A DNA stretch of 32,052 nt from Rhizopus sp. PT2906 (GCA_025529335.1 JAMYHX010000491.1:1-32052); one strand, 5' to 3'. Shown: positions 11,801-21,885, counted from the stretch's first letter. A program made the numbers and translations. The notes: generated by a model from the letters alone, not told the origin.

Positions 11801-12964
11801 ACAATGTCCGTATGGTTCACGCGCTTTTCAATGATGGAGTTGAAGCTCAATACAGCCTTATACAAATCGTCGACATCCATAGCAGTCGTAAGCCATACTG
11901 TCTCGTTATTGATGTATCCTGTATGAGCTGCCAAAGTCATGGCTGCCAGTTGTGCTTCACCCTCTGCAGCGACAAATATAATACGTACTCCAGTGGATAC
12001 AAGTGAATCCAGTGATTTTTTGATATCGCTCTTGATTCCGTCCTCATAAAACGATTGATAGGATTTGACGTGTATACCACTGACACGTGCTTTCATCACA
12101 AGACTTTCAGATACTATGTTTATGTAGGTTAGTTAAAGATTTCTTTATCCATGTCATCATTACATTGCTGTCCAAAATCATCATCCGAGTACAAAACACC
12201 AAGGTCTGGCCATCCTTGGCTTACGATAAACGATACAGCGGCATCCGAGTATAGCAAGTTGGTGGGAACAGTTCTGAAGAAATAGCCAAACTGTGTTTTG
12301 TCAGAAAGTGATGCTAACGAAATCATAAGTTACTGTTAATAACATCACATGTATTTTCTTTTTACTAGCTACTGCGGAAAATGAACATTGAGGGATCTGC
12401 AAGGTGCTCGTCATCAATGCAGAAAAAGAAGTCCAAGAAGAGGAGATATCTCCAATAATACCGACAACCCCTTCTTGGATCAAAGAAATAGCAGAGTACA
12501 CAGCTTGCGTGATAGCCGCTTGTCCTTCTACAGGCTTTGGGTATGAATCTTTCTCGACGAGAGTGATGTAGGCTCCAGGTATGAGTTGTTTGGTATTGAT
12601 TTCTGCTACTGCTAGTCGAATGGCTGATATACCACTTTTATAAAATATGTCAGAATGGGTTTCATACATTTATTTGTAGATTATACCTCATTGTCATCAT
12701 CTTGGTCCAACCGTCATTGCTTTGATGGAAAGGTAGCAGTACGCCTACTTTTATCTCAATTAAGGAAGACTGGTCTAATAATCCGGGGCTAATAAAAGTG
12801 GATCCTCTTTTTCTTGTGACAAAAAAAGTATAATTATTAAATTTATCGTAATAGTAAGTACTGGTATCATTATCATCGGCGTCATCAATAGTCTGATTAT
12901 AATAAGCTATAGCTGAGTGCTTTAAGGGCAGTTTCTTCTGGCTGATGTCCAGAGTGCTGTTCAT
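8864..12964 (-). CDS. Class C GPCR (GABA-B/glutamate type) with C-terminal PH-like domain
   Basis: This is a plasma-membrane receptor predicted to sense a small ligand outside the cell and act through G proteins. Fourteen exons join in phase: 12687-12964, 12366-12634, 12164-12313, 11579-12113, 11277-11528, 11111-11222, 10880-11040, 10695-10832, 10525-10645, 10226-10467, 9720-10173, 9561-9668, 9238-9511, 8864-9180 (1136 residues). Residues about 70-520 form a periplasmic-binding-like ANF-receptor domain (IKVGVLLPFHQ, EGVVGIIGDISSSWT, YFFRTVPTN, DFGQQ) with many N-glycosylation sites. Seven TM segments span about 551-803. The typical TM3 segment LIAKNYRIYRIFNN is present, and Cys residues before TM3 and in VDCAYD could form the class C disulfide. 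A basic Ser-rich linker is followed by a PH-like fold at about 893-996, ending in ELLEWHDWFNN. The tail is acidic and Ser-rich. The called ATG lacks a signal peptide; a hydrophobic leader lies just upstream in another frame, so the true 5' end is unsure. Confidence 0.88.
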
Positions 12965-13539
12965 GAAGAACTATTAAAAAGGATAGGAAGGAGAGAAAGA
13001 AAGAAATAGACATTGAATAAAGAAAAAAGATGCTCAATGTTAATTAGACCAACAAACTAAACACGTTATAGCATACTTTTTGTTATTGCTAAAGGGGGCG
13101 AGCATGAAAGAGGGGCAAGGTTGAGAACAGACGTGGTAAATATTACATATATCAATCAGAAGATATGATAAACATAAACAAAAATTTAAAGGAGAGTGAC
13201 TTATGATATAGGAGAATTGGATGGGTCAAGAAAAAAAAAAAGGGGGGGGGCAAAGTAGAAAATACATGTAGTAGGAGAATTGCCGAAAGGGGGAGGTATT
13301 ATCATCCTCACAAGGTAGTACATGAACCTTACAAGAACAATAAATTAATGTTTATTGTCCAAGAACGAACATTTATGCATGTCAAAATAATGGATGCTCA
13401 CGTCTGCGCTTTTTTTTTTAATGCTTGATATAGGAAATAATGATGAATCAGAACTGATTTAGACATTTTACTGCATGTTATCTTAATAAGCATTCTAAAA
13501 AGGAGAATATCATGTCTATTTGCTCATAAATAATGATTT
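12965..13539. promoter_or_regulatory. Region upstream of the GPCR gene and downstream of the PABP paralog
   Basis: About 575 bp. Reading on the minus strand, 13012-12965 encodes a short hydrophobic leader (MSISFFLSFLSFLIV) out of frame with the GPCR start; the same bases also look like a pyrimidine tract and TTTTTAATAG acceptor. An A11G8-type homopolymer pair is at about 13231-13250. A and T runs elsewhere are typical intergenic sequence. I see no RNA gene. Confidence 0.4.
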
Positions 13540-14884
13540 TTATTTGCTCTTTTGAGAAATTTGTGTTTCCAAAAAATGACGACGATCCTCTTTACGTTGA
13601 GCTAAAGCAACATAGATTGATTTTGAACAAATGGACTGTCCATTCATTTCAGTTACCGCTTTACTTGCTTCTTCAGATGAGCTAAAGCAAACAAATCCAA
13701 ACCCTTTTGATGCACCCGTCTTTTCTTCTCTCATTATTTTAGCACTTGTAATAGTTCCAAATGCTGAAAATCTCTCGACCAACATCTCGTCCGTCACATT
13801 ATCTGCCAAGTTTTTTATATACAAATTGACGCCTGTGTGTCTGGACGCGCTGCTGTGTCTTTTCAGGTCGTCTTCTCTTTCTGATCTCTTTTGTGCTCGA
13901 GTGACAAATAGCTTTTTTCCGAAGAACTCGGTATCATGTAGCTCATTCACTGCCCTCTCTGCGTCTTCAGGTAGTTCAAAGTTAACAAAACCAAAACCTT
14001 TTGACTTTTGCTGGTCATCTCGCTGAATTAATATGGATGATACAGAACCCATTGTGCTGAAAAGTTGATTTAGGTCTTGCTCTGTCACGTCCATTGATAA
14101 ATTTTTGACATAAACATTGGTGAATCGATTATCATTCTGTGTTGATGTAACTTCCCTTTCATGTTTTGGTATTTGATGTGCTGCATGTCTATGAACAAGT
14201 CATCAGATCTTGCGTATATATATATATAATTCTTGTTTTTGTTACACTTCTATGCCAAATAGCATTTTTCCATTGACAAGCGCAATTGCTCTCTCCGCAG
14301 CTGCATATGTATCATAATTTACATATCCGTAACCTTTGACGGTTCCACCTGTCAGCTTATTGATGACTCGACAAGAGGTGACATTTCCCCACCTTGAGAA
14401 GGTGTCATAGAGTGATTTATTATCTACGCCTGGATGTAGGTTTTTTATAATAATATTTCCTGTTCCTGATACTCTTTTTGATGTATCTCTATCTGATATC
14501 ATCAATCGATAGTCTATGCCGTCAATTTTTGAATTATTTAAATTTTCAAAGGCTGCACTGCCTATGCTATGATATGAGTACATATAAAAATATTAAAGTA
14601 GGACACTTACAGTCCTTGGGGGTATAAAAATCGATACGAGCATAGCCTAGGTTTTCATTACTAATAGAATCGCGATAGATCTGCACATGTTTAACATTGT
14701 CAAAATGTGCTTTTAGTTTTTCTTCGTCAATGTCTGGAGCTAATTCACCAATATAAAGCGAAGTTTGAGTTGTAATTCTAGGTTTGTATCTTTCATTCAC
14801 TGATTTTGCTTGTATTTCAGCAATTTCTTTTTGCTGTTCTATAGTTAGGCCCTTTGGACCAAGTGAGGTATCTGTCATTGTCAT
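13540..14884 (-). CDS. Poly(A)-binding-protein-like, four RRMs, no MLLE domain
   Basis: This is an RNA-binding protein closely related to cytoplasmic PABP, which binds mRNA poly(A) tails. Exons 14611-14884, 14246-14561 and 13540-14188 encode 412 residues. Four RRMs lie in the PABP order: RRM1 with LYIGEL and LGYARIDF (the most diverged), RRM2 with NIIIKNL and KGYGYVNY, RRM3 with VYVKNL and KGFGFVNF, RRM4 with LYIKNL and KGFGFVCF. The segment after RRM4, YVALAQRKEDRRHFLE, is the classic PABP RRM4 end. Canonical PABPs then run about 200 residues more, through a Pro/Gln linker to the MLLE domain. Here the protein stops 12 residues later, and no donor site or MLLE coding follows. Exon 2 uses an acceptor CATAG/GCAGTG and a GTAACA donor that keep the frame. 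It is probably a paralog alongside a full PAB1 elsewhere in the genome. Its role may be poly(A) or mRNA binding without recruiting PAM2-motif partners. Confidence 0.9.
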
Positions 14885-15595
14885 GATAATTATAGAAGAA
14901 AAACCTCAGGTACTCGATTAGATAGATACGAACAAAAAAAAAAGGAGGAATGTCACATGACTGTGACTGGTATTGGGTGATCCACTCTAACATTTTTGAG
15001 CGTTGGGTAAAAGACCTCTCTATCTGATAATCGCGATACTCTGCGATCCATAACATGTGAACATATAGAATTATATGTGTAAGAGAAGGATCTTTATCAG
15101 ACATATCATCCATACAGTATTTATACCTCTCAAAATGAAAAGCATCGCTATTTATTTTTTATATACTCATCGTCTAATCCCACGCTTCAATTAAATGCTA
15201 AAAACAATATTAATATCTCTATTTATGACACTAATAATACTCATACACGCGAAAGTAAATTTTATAAATAAAAAAAAAGTTTATGCTGTTTTTAAAACTT
15301 ATCATGTTTTCTAGTCTCTACTGACTCTGATTCATCCCTTTCGGATCCCAATATTAAAAGAAGGAAAAAATTAAATTAAAGATGTACTTATGCGACTTGA
15401 TGGTTATCATTCCTTTTGAAAATGAGCAATGAGTAAACATAGCTTTTAAATAAAAGTAAAGAAAATTAGTCCTTTTATGGCCACAAGATACACCACTATT
15501 CAAACAGGAAGCGTCATGCTCAATTCTTATTGGTCAATAGTCCATTTATGCAATACTCCTGTTATGCATATATATAAAGTAACGACATTTTAACA
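14885..15595. other. Gene-free stretch with promoter-like motifs at its right end
   Basis: About 710 bp of AT-rich sequence. It includes the 5' flank of the PABP paralog, with a pyrimidine-rich stretch just upstream of its start on the minus strand. At the right end an ATTGG box (15529-15533) and TATATAAA (15571-15578) stand before an ATG at 15596, which opens the decayed frame described separately. A 98-codon minus-strand frame at 14817-15113 overlaps the PABP start and is not supported. Confidence 0.35.
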
Positions 15596-17071
15596 ATGAG
15601 TTTTCTTCTTTGTTATACAGAGACTATATCACTATTTTGATACCAAAGCCCATCAACAGAGTGCAGTAAGCTACAGTGCTTTGTGATTTATATTTGAAAT
15701 TTTACGATTTTATAAAACACAGCTTAGTGAGTATCTAGAAGCTGCACGCGGCTTTAACACCTCTCATTCTTCAAAACAAAACCATATGTAAAAGGGTTCT
15801 TTTGTTCAGTAAATCTTGTTAAATAAACTAAGTCAATCTTTGATTTTTACAACCGCGTATGTATGTTGTCAATCATACTTTGAAGAACTAGACGGGGTCT
15901 TTATGACTCTATGATTGAACAGCACAGTGACTATTCAGAGTATACAAGTATTGTTTCACCACTTTGGTTTCTAATGTGTATCACAGTTCTTAGTACCTCG
16001 CAAACTCCAATGATTGCAACACGTTTTGGAGAGCTGAATGATAACTAAGAATGAAGCTTTTTACAACTAGTACGATTGTAGAAGGGCGTATTGTATAATA
16101 CCAGTAAACAGCGGTTGGTAGATCATGAATTGTGGTCAATTATCTCCTGACTCGGATAATCCGACACATGTGTTAATGAAAAGTTGTTTAATAAGAAGCA
16201 CTCAAAGAAAAATGAATGTTATATCAAAGATTCCAGTAGAATCTCTAGGATTATATTAATCATTTTAACTGTAATAACTTGAAGGATCCATGAATGCTCC
16301 TTGTAGACACTTGGGAAAGAGAGTACGATATAATCAAGCATTATGGTCTTGACCTCATGGCTAGAAGAATTTAATACCGTCTAGAAAGAACAATGGTACA
16401 ACAGCCACGTTTGGCTACCAGTTGATACAGTCTTTAACGGCATAAAAAATACTCACATCGTAGTGTAGGCTTAAAAGTACGTAGTATATATGTATAGATG
16501 ATAATTCCATCTTTTTACATTGTAGTGATAAGCTTGTCGTCAGTTTGACTAGTGCGCACACCGTAAGAGCAAGTACCGAATGATAGGATCAATATCATTC
16601 ACCAATAGAGCCAAATAAGGCTATACATGTAATATGATTGCTTGAGAGAGAAAAGCTTATCATGAATGTGGTACAATTGAAGCTGGAATTAAGTATAACG
16701 GAGCAAAGCACGCCGTTAAAGGAGGTGTAAAGCTCCCCAGAAGCATTGAAAGTTATGCTATGTAAGCTCATACCAAACAATAGCGGTATCTATGAACGTC
16801 TCGCTACATTCTGGCTACAACATTCAGGAAAGAAACTAATACATGAATTAAGCAGGAAGAAAAGTCTGTGTGGTTTTTTACTTTTCACAATGATAAAACA
16901 ATGATACCCATCATCGCATTTGGCAATGGGACAGTCAGCAAAAATCATGCCAAGTTCAAAGAGCACAGAGTTGGCCAGATAGATGCTTTGTATTCCAAGT
17001 TCAAGAAAAAACAACAGAGCGGAGAGGCAATAAATGCTCTTATAGACAGCTATCGGACGCCTAAGGGCTAA
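15596..17071 (+). pseudogene. Decayed mobile-element ORF with Fanzor/TnpB-like C-terminal fragment
   Basis: One reading frame can be followed from an ATG at 15596 (behind ATTGG and TATA boxes) to 17071. It is interrupted by about 30 in-frame stops, but patches between them look like protein. These are a 50-codon patch at about 15902-16048, a patch with NSHVWLPVDTVFNG at about 16397-16441, one with GTIEAGIKYNGAKHAVKGG at about 16667-16723, and an open 3' part at 16838-17068. The last part reads MIPIIAFGNG, then KFKEHRVGQIDALYSKFKKK, then INALIDSYRTPKG and a stop. It resembles the C-terminal RuvC/zinc-ribbon approach of OrfB/TnpB-related Fanzor proteins, where IDEYRTSK is followed by CxxC; here the zinc ribbon is lost. 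The homology is recognised by eye and covers only the end. No terminal inverted repeats or target-site duplications were found. The upstream two thirds could be a different Mucorales repeat family. Confidence 0.45.
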
Positions 17072-17134
17072 TATTTTAGGATGCATTTGCATTTAATGTT
17101 GTTTACTCTCCTTTCCCTCGTTTCTACCGGGTAA

Positions 17135-17539
17135 TTTAATTAATTCATGTGAAAAAATAAAGTATAAACGCCACGCTTGGTTGTACAGACACGAAATAGC
17201 AATGGTTATTATTGCCTCTCTGGACTATTTAAGGTTAATATTTATGTCATAAGCAGAGGGATGGGAATATTTTAATTTACAACTAGATGTCCATAGTAAA
17301 TCTATACTTGTTCTCTGTTTACATGGGCATGCATTAAAAAAAAAAAAGGCTGATATTTTCTCTTAATGAACACTAGAGACATGACTTTATTCTTACAACT
17401 GCTTTAGACCCTTACTCTGGCTGTCAATGATGGAAAAGTAGCACATATTACCATATTTATACTACCTGCAACTCTATAAAAATTGTAACCAATTGATAGT
17501 GTCTGCATTATCTTTTTCTTTTCTTTTCTTCCCTCCTTT
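17135..17539 (+). promoter_or_regulatory. Promoter region of the acyl-CoA synthetase gene
   Basis: The intergenic DNA before the start at 17540 carries TATAAA at 17476-17481, a CCAAT motif at about 17489-17493, and a long pyrimidine tract (TTTTTCTTTTCTTTTCTTCC type) at about 17511-17538 directly before the ATG. An A-run of about 14 lies at 17337-17347 and beyond. I see nothing else in the stretch. Confidence 0.45.
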
Positions 17540-19620
17540 ATGTCTTTGCCAAACACAAGGTTACAAGGCATTAAGGCTCACTTGAGTCCAAATTCAAGCA
17601 ATGAAGCATCCTATATAGATTCACGTAAAAAACTATCTTCATTATTTGGAGGCTGACTAAAAAATATATTCTCCAGTACGCCTGTATAGAAAGCCAGATC
17701 AACCTCCCAACTTGACCACTTTAGACCCCCTTAGGTTTTTATTAAGAAGTGCCATGGTATTCACAGATCGTACAGCGGTGATTTATCATCATCGTACCTA
17801 TACCTACAGGGAATTATCGATGCGCGTACAATCTTTGGCGACCGTACTGATAAACACATACCAAGTCAAACAAGGCGATCGTGTAGCCGTTATCTGTTCT
17901 AATATCCTACCTAATCTTGAAGCAACATATGCTATTCCAGCAGCAGGTGCCATCATTGTCCCCGTTAATACAAGACTAGCTGCACAAGAAATAGAATATA
18001 TTATCCAGCACTCTGGAGCCAAGGTGATCATCCTGCAGCGAGATTTTAAAGACAAAATAACACAGTCTGTTGCAAATTCGGTGCAGATCATTGATGTAGC
18101 CGATGGCAGCGAGACAGACCCCTATGAGCAATTGCTCATGAATTGCACATCACCTGTAGCGTGGGATAAAATGCCTCTTTTGTATGACGAAAATGCAACC
18201 ATATCTATTAACTATACCTCTGGATCAACGGGTCGTCCAAAGGGCGTTATGGTGACGTATCGTGGTGTCTATCTTACGGCTCTGAGCATGATCATTCAAT
18301 GCGCACTTTCGGTAAATACGGTCTATTTGTGGACATTGCCCATGTTTCACTGTAACGGTAATTGTTTAATTAATTGAGCAATATAAACATTCTAATGCAT
18401 ATAATACATAGGATGGAACTTTCCTTGGGCTCTCGTAGCTGCAGGAGCTACGCAGATCATGCTGCCTACAATGGACTACGACCTTATTTGGAAGCTATTG
18501 ACAAGTTATGGTGTGACACATTATAATGGCGCACCTACTGTACAGAATGAAGTCTGCAATAATAAACATGCAGTCAGACTGAGCCATCCAGTGAAAGTGC
18601 TAAGCGGTGGTAAGTATCATATATACCCTGTGTTGTTATCATTGCTTACTGTTGCTAGGATCTGTCTTGTCAAGTACTTTGATCAGACGAATGCGTCATC
18701 TTAATCTACATCCTACGCACGTATATGGTCTTACAGAGGTCTATGGTCCTGTGGTTTTATCCTATGATATCGAAACTATCGCCCATCACACTGAAGAGGA
18801 GCAATATAAGAGACAAGCCAGGCAAGGCTATAATATTATAGTTTCTGACGAAATACGCGTGTTGAACCAGAAGACAGGCTTGGATGTTATGCCTAACGGT
18901 AAGGAGGTGGGTGAAGTATGTTTCACCGGTAATATAGTCATGAAAGGTTACTACAATGATCCTGAAGAGACTGCCAAGGCGTTTAGAGGAGGCGTGTTTT
19001 GGTCAGGAGACCTTGCCGTCAGACATCCGGATGGAACGATAGAACTTGTCGATCGAAGTAAAGATATTATTGTGTCTGGTGGAGAAAATATAAGCTCTAT
19101 TGAAGTCGAATGTGTCATTGTTCAGCTTGATGAAGTTTTGGAATGGTAAGATCGCATTAAATACTGTATCCACACGTTATCCACGCCTTCTCTTTAGTGC
19201 TGTAGTAGCTGCTCCTAGTGATAGATGGGGAGAGAGACCAGTTGCGTTTGTTGTATTAAAAGATAGTAACTCATTGGATGCTGAATCTGTCTTGAGACAT
19301 TGTCGGAATATGTTGGCAGGATATAAGGTAGAGATGCAGGTTTTTTACAAGAGTGTTTTGTTAATAATCTCCTTTTTTTTTTTTGTCGATAGTGTCCTGA
19401 TTCTGTTGTATTTGTTGATAGTTTACCAAAAACAAGGTACGTTTTATACATATATAAAATCAATTTCTATATATTAACGTACATATCTTATTCCTGTAGT
19501 ACTGGTAAGCATTGAAATCATGAAAGGGTGTATTCATATACTTACTTTGATATAGGAAAAACCCAAAAATATCTTTTACGTGAAAAGCTTTGGAAAGACA
19601 AATCCAAAAGAATTAATTAA
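17540..19620 (+). CDS. AMP-forming acyl-CoA synthetase (ANL superfamily)
   Basis: This enzyme activates a carboxylic acid with ATP to an acyl-AMP, then transfers it to CoA. Eight exons (17540-17624, 17677-18357, 18412-18609, 18659-19145, 19198-19327, 19393-19436, 19500-19504, 19556-19620) give 564 residues, the usual length. The ATP-binding P-loop TSGSTGRPKG is at about residues 209-218, YGLTEVYG is motif A5, SGDLAVRHPDG is A7, DRSKDIIVSGGENISSIEVE is A8, and LPKTSTGKTQKYLLRE is A10 with catalytic Lys545. The opening TPL-like segment LTTLDPLRFLLRSAMVFTDRTAVIY resembles the plant AAE / short-to-medium-chain group, but the substrate cannot be told from sequence. The end (KSKRIN) is not a canonical peroxisomal PTS1. 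Exon 7 is only 5 nt (TACTG) and supplies part of the A10 motif; without it the frame breaks. The motifs are all intact, so the gene looks functional. Confidence 0.93.
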
Positions 19621-19853
19621 ATAAACAAGATAGCATTTCAGGCACACATTTTTACCCAATCATGATTCATCCATGTGCTTTGATGAGAAATTGGCTGCAT
19701 GTGAATATTAAATCTCTTTTTTTACTAAATTCACCCCCCGTTCAAGGTTGGGAAGAACTGATGTCGATGTCACAACTTGTATTTAATCTACATTCTCTCT
19801 CTCTCCTTTTTTATCTTTTTCTCTCTCTCTCTCTCTTTTTTTTTAAATAAATC
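19621..19853 (+). promoter_or_regulatory. Short promoter region of the ETF beta gene with CT microsatellite
   Basis: The 233 bp between genes contain a CCAAT motif at about 19656 and a CT/T-rich tract at about 19793-19843 with two blocks of CT dinucleotide repeats. This kind of pyrimidine tract before the ATG is common to several genes in the window. Confidence 0.4.
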
Positions 19854-20773
19854 ATGTCTAATCCTTTACGTATCTTTGTTCCCGTTAAGCGTGTTGTTGA
19901 CTATGGTACGTCTTTCATACTTGAAATAATTATCACTCACGCTTGCTTATAGCTGTCAAGGTTCGTGTGAACGCAACAAAGACAGATGTCGACCGCAATG
20001 TAAAGCACAGTATGAACCCCTTTGATGAAATTGCTGTTGAAGAAGCTGTTCGTATCAAGGAAAAATCACCCAAGACTGAAGTGGTTGCTATTTCATGTGG
20101 TACTACCAAGTCTCAAGAGACCTTAAGAACTGCTTTAGCCATGGGAGCTGACCGTGCTGTCCATATCGAAGTAAAGGATGACAGCACGCTTGAACCTTTG
20201 GCCGTTGCTAAATTACTCAAGGCCTTAGCTGATAAAGAAGCAAATAAGCCAGATCTTTTCATTTTGGGTAAGCAAGCCATTGATGATGACGCCAGTCAAA
20301 CTGGACAGATGTTGGCTGGGTTACTCAAGTGGCCACAGGTGTGTATAGGTGAATTTTTCCCACGCATAAATTTAATGGTGTTTGTTAGGCCACATTCGCT
20401 TCTAAAGTGGATATCAATGACAAGTCACTCAAGGTTGTACGTGAAATCGATGGTGGTCTTGAGACAGTGTCTACTAAATTACCTGCTGTTATCACAACTG
20501 ATTTACGGTATGTGTTTTTATTGACGTGCATAAAAAGAGACTCATTATGCTTTGTATAGTTTGAATGAACCCCGCTATGCTTCTCTTCCCAACATCATGA
20601 AGGCAAAGAAGAAGCCCTTGGTCAAGTTTACCCCTGAAGATCTTGGTGTTGATATCTCACCCCGTCTTCAAACACTCAAGGTTGATGAACCTCCTAAGCG
20701 TGCTGGTGGTCGTAAGGTTGAGAGTGTTGATGAATTAGTTGACAAGTTGCGTAATGAAGCCAAGGTTTTATAA
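19854..20773 (+). CDS. ETFB: Electron transfer flavoprotein beta subunit
   Basis: This is the small subunit of the mitochondrial ETF, which takes electrons from acyl-CoA and other flavin dehydrogenases and passes them to ETF-ubiquinone oxidoreductase. Four exons (19854-19905, 19953-20338, 20389-20507, 20560-20773) encode 256 residues, matching the roughly 255 of the family. The start IFVPVKRVVDYAVKVRV, the central MNPFDEIAVEEAVRIKEK, and the AMP/ETF signature LGKQAIDDDASQTGQMLAGL are all present, followed by LNEPRYASLPNIMKAKKKP near the C-terminus. As in most ETF beta subunits there is no cleavable leader. It lies 233 bp after the acyl-CoA synthetase in the same orientation. Acyl-CoA formation and electron transfer from acyl-CoA oxidation are related jobs, but adjacency alone does not prove a link. 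Confidence 0.96.
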
Positions 20774-20781
20774 AATGAGTG

Positions 20782-20808
20782 TATGTATGTATGTGTGTGT
20801 GTGTGTAT
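20782..20808 (+). repeat. TG-rich simple repeat in the ETFB-DPH7 gap
   Basis: A TGTA/TG microsatellite follows the ETFB stop by a few bases. The whole gap between the two tandem genes is only 104 bp and must hold the ETFB 3' end and the DPH7 promoter. The DPH7-proximal half is a T-rich tract. Confidence 0.7.
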
Positions 20809-20877
20809 TATAATAGAAAAAACAATGGAAAATAAAAAAAGGACCCCCGCTCTTTTTTTTTGTTCTTTTTTTCTTTC

Positions 20878-21885
20878 ATGTCTCGTGCCTGTTCACTTGC
20901 TTCGTTTGATACAGGCTATAGTGCAGATTCTGTTGAGTTTTGCCCTTTGAATGATTATAATCAGTACCTTACAGTTGGAACATATCAACTGACAGATGAA
21001 CAACAAGATAATGTTCGCGTTCGAAAGGGTAAAGTGTATCTCTTTGACCTCTCTCAGCAGCAACTTGATACTCCCAAGCAAGTGATCGAGACAGCTGCTA
21101 TTTTGGATATGAAATGGAGTCACTCTCTAGTGAATGAGCAACCTGTTTTGGGTATAGCAGATTCAATAGGTGGATTTCACTTGTATGGATTCAATAATAA
21201 GTCATTAGCTAAAGTGGATCATGTTCAAGTGACAGAGGATCAGTCCATACTTTGTCTTTCCTTAGATTGGGCAGGAAGACGACATGACGATAGAAGAGTT
21301 GCTACGTCTCACTCGAATGGAGACATTAGCATCTTGGCTCCAACAGAAACGAATTATACCATTCAAGAACAATGGCATGCTCATGATCTTGAGACTTGGA
21401 TTGTTGCTTTTGACTATTGGAATACCAACATTCTTTACTCTGGAGCAGACGATGGACTCTTTAAGGGCTGGGATACGCGTTCATGCACACCTACTTTTAC
21501 CTATAAACGACACACGATGGGTATCACCACCATGCAATCTTCGCCTCATCAAGAATATTTATTGGCCACTGGAAGCTATGATGAGACAATTTATTTCTGG
21601 GATACACGCTCTATGCGAGCACCTGTCAATAGTGTTCAAACACCAGGAGGAGGTATCTGGAGGCTAAAGTGGCATCCTCATTGCCCAAATAAGCTATTAT
21701 CTGCATCCATGCATGCAGGAGCATTTGTATTGGATGTTGACACCAGTCAATATGATGCCAGTATTTCAACTAGTTTTCTAGATCATACGTCGATGGTGTA
21801 TGGTGCAGATTGGTCATATCGGGACTCTGATCTGGTTGCGACTTGTTCATTTTATGATCACGTGTTACATCTTTGGAAGATATAA
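20878..21885 (+). CDS. DPH7: Diphthine methyltransferase DPH7 (WD40)
   Basis: DPH7 (WDR85; yeast RRT2) is the methylesterase that demethylates diphthine methyl ester on elongation factor 2 before the final amidation to diphthamide. The 335-residue, intronless product is a WD40 propeller. Family features are SADSVEFCPLNDYNQYLTVG at the start, the blade YSGADDGLFKGWDTRS, LATGSYDETIYFWDTRSMRA, the hallmark GGGIWRLKWHP, and the closing MVYGADWSYRDSDLVATCSFYDH with HLWKI at the end. The ATG at 20878 gives the normal N-terminus; an in-frame ATG at 20860 would add six hydrophobic residues and is less likely. The gene is convergent with the tetraspanin, with 53 bp between the stops. It is the only clearly intronless gene in the window besides the DHODH. 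Confidence 0.93.
   Translation: MSRACSLASFDTGYSADSVEFCPLNDYNQYLTVGTYQLTDEQQDNVRVRKGKVYLFDLSQQQLDTPKQVIETAAILDMKWSHSLVNEQPVLGIADSIGGFHLYGFNNKSLAKVDHVQVTEDQSILCLSLDWAGRRHDDRRVATSHSNGDISILAPTETNYTIQEQWHAHDLETWIVAFDYWNTNILYSGADDGLFKGWDTRSCTPTFTYKRHTMGITTMQSSPHQEYLLATGSYDETIYFWDTRSMRAPVNSVQTPGGGIWRLKWHPHCPNKLLSASMHAGAFVLDVDTSQYDASISTSFLDHTSMVYGADWSYRDSDLVATCSFYDHVLHLWKI

Noticed and set aside
14817..15113. 98-codon minus-strand frame covering the PABP paralog start
   Set aside because: It overlaps exon 1 in another frame, has no recognisable domain, and the RRM1 frame with its own ATG explains the region.
16595..17092. Two minus-strand open frames (16595-16780 and 16790-17092)
   Set aside because: They are antisense to the protein-like patches of the decayed element; the plus-strand frame carries the recognisable motif.
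15400..17500. Search for terminal inverted repeats or target duplications around the decayed element
   Set aside because: No convincing pair was seen by eye, so no element boundaries are claimed.
20860..20877. Upstream in-frame ATG for DPH7
   Set aside because: It lies inside a T-rich promoter tract and adds only a short hydrophobic stretch; the ATG at 20878 gives the family-like N-terminus.
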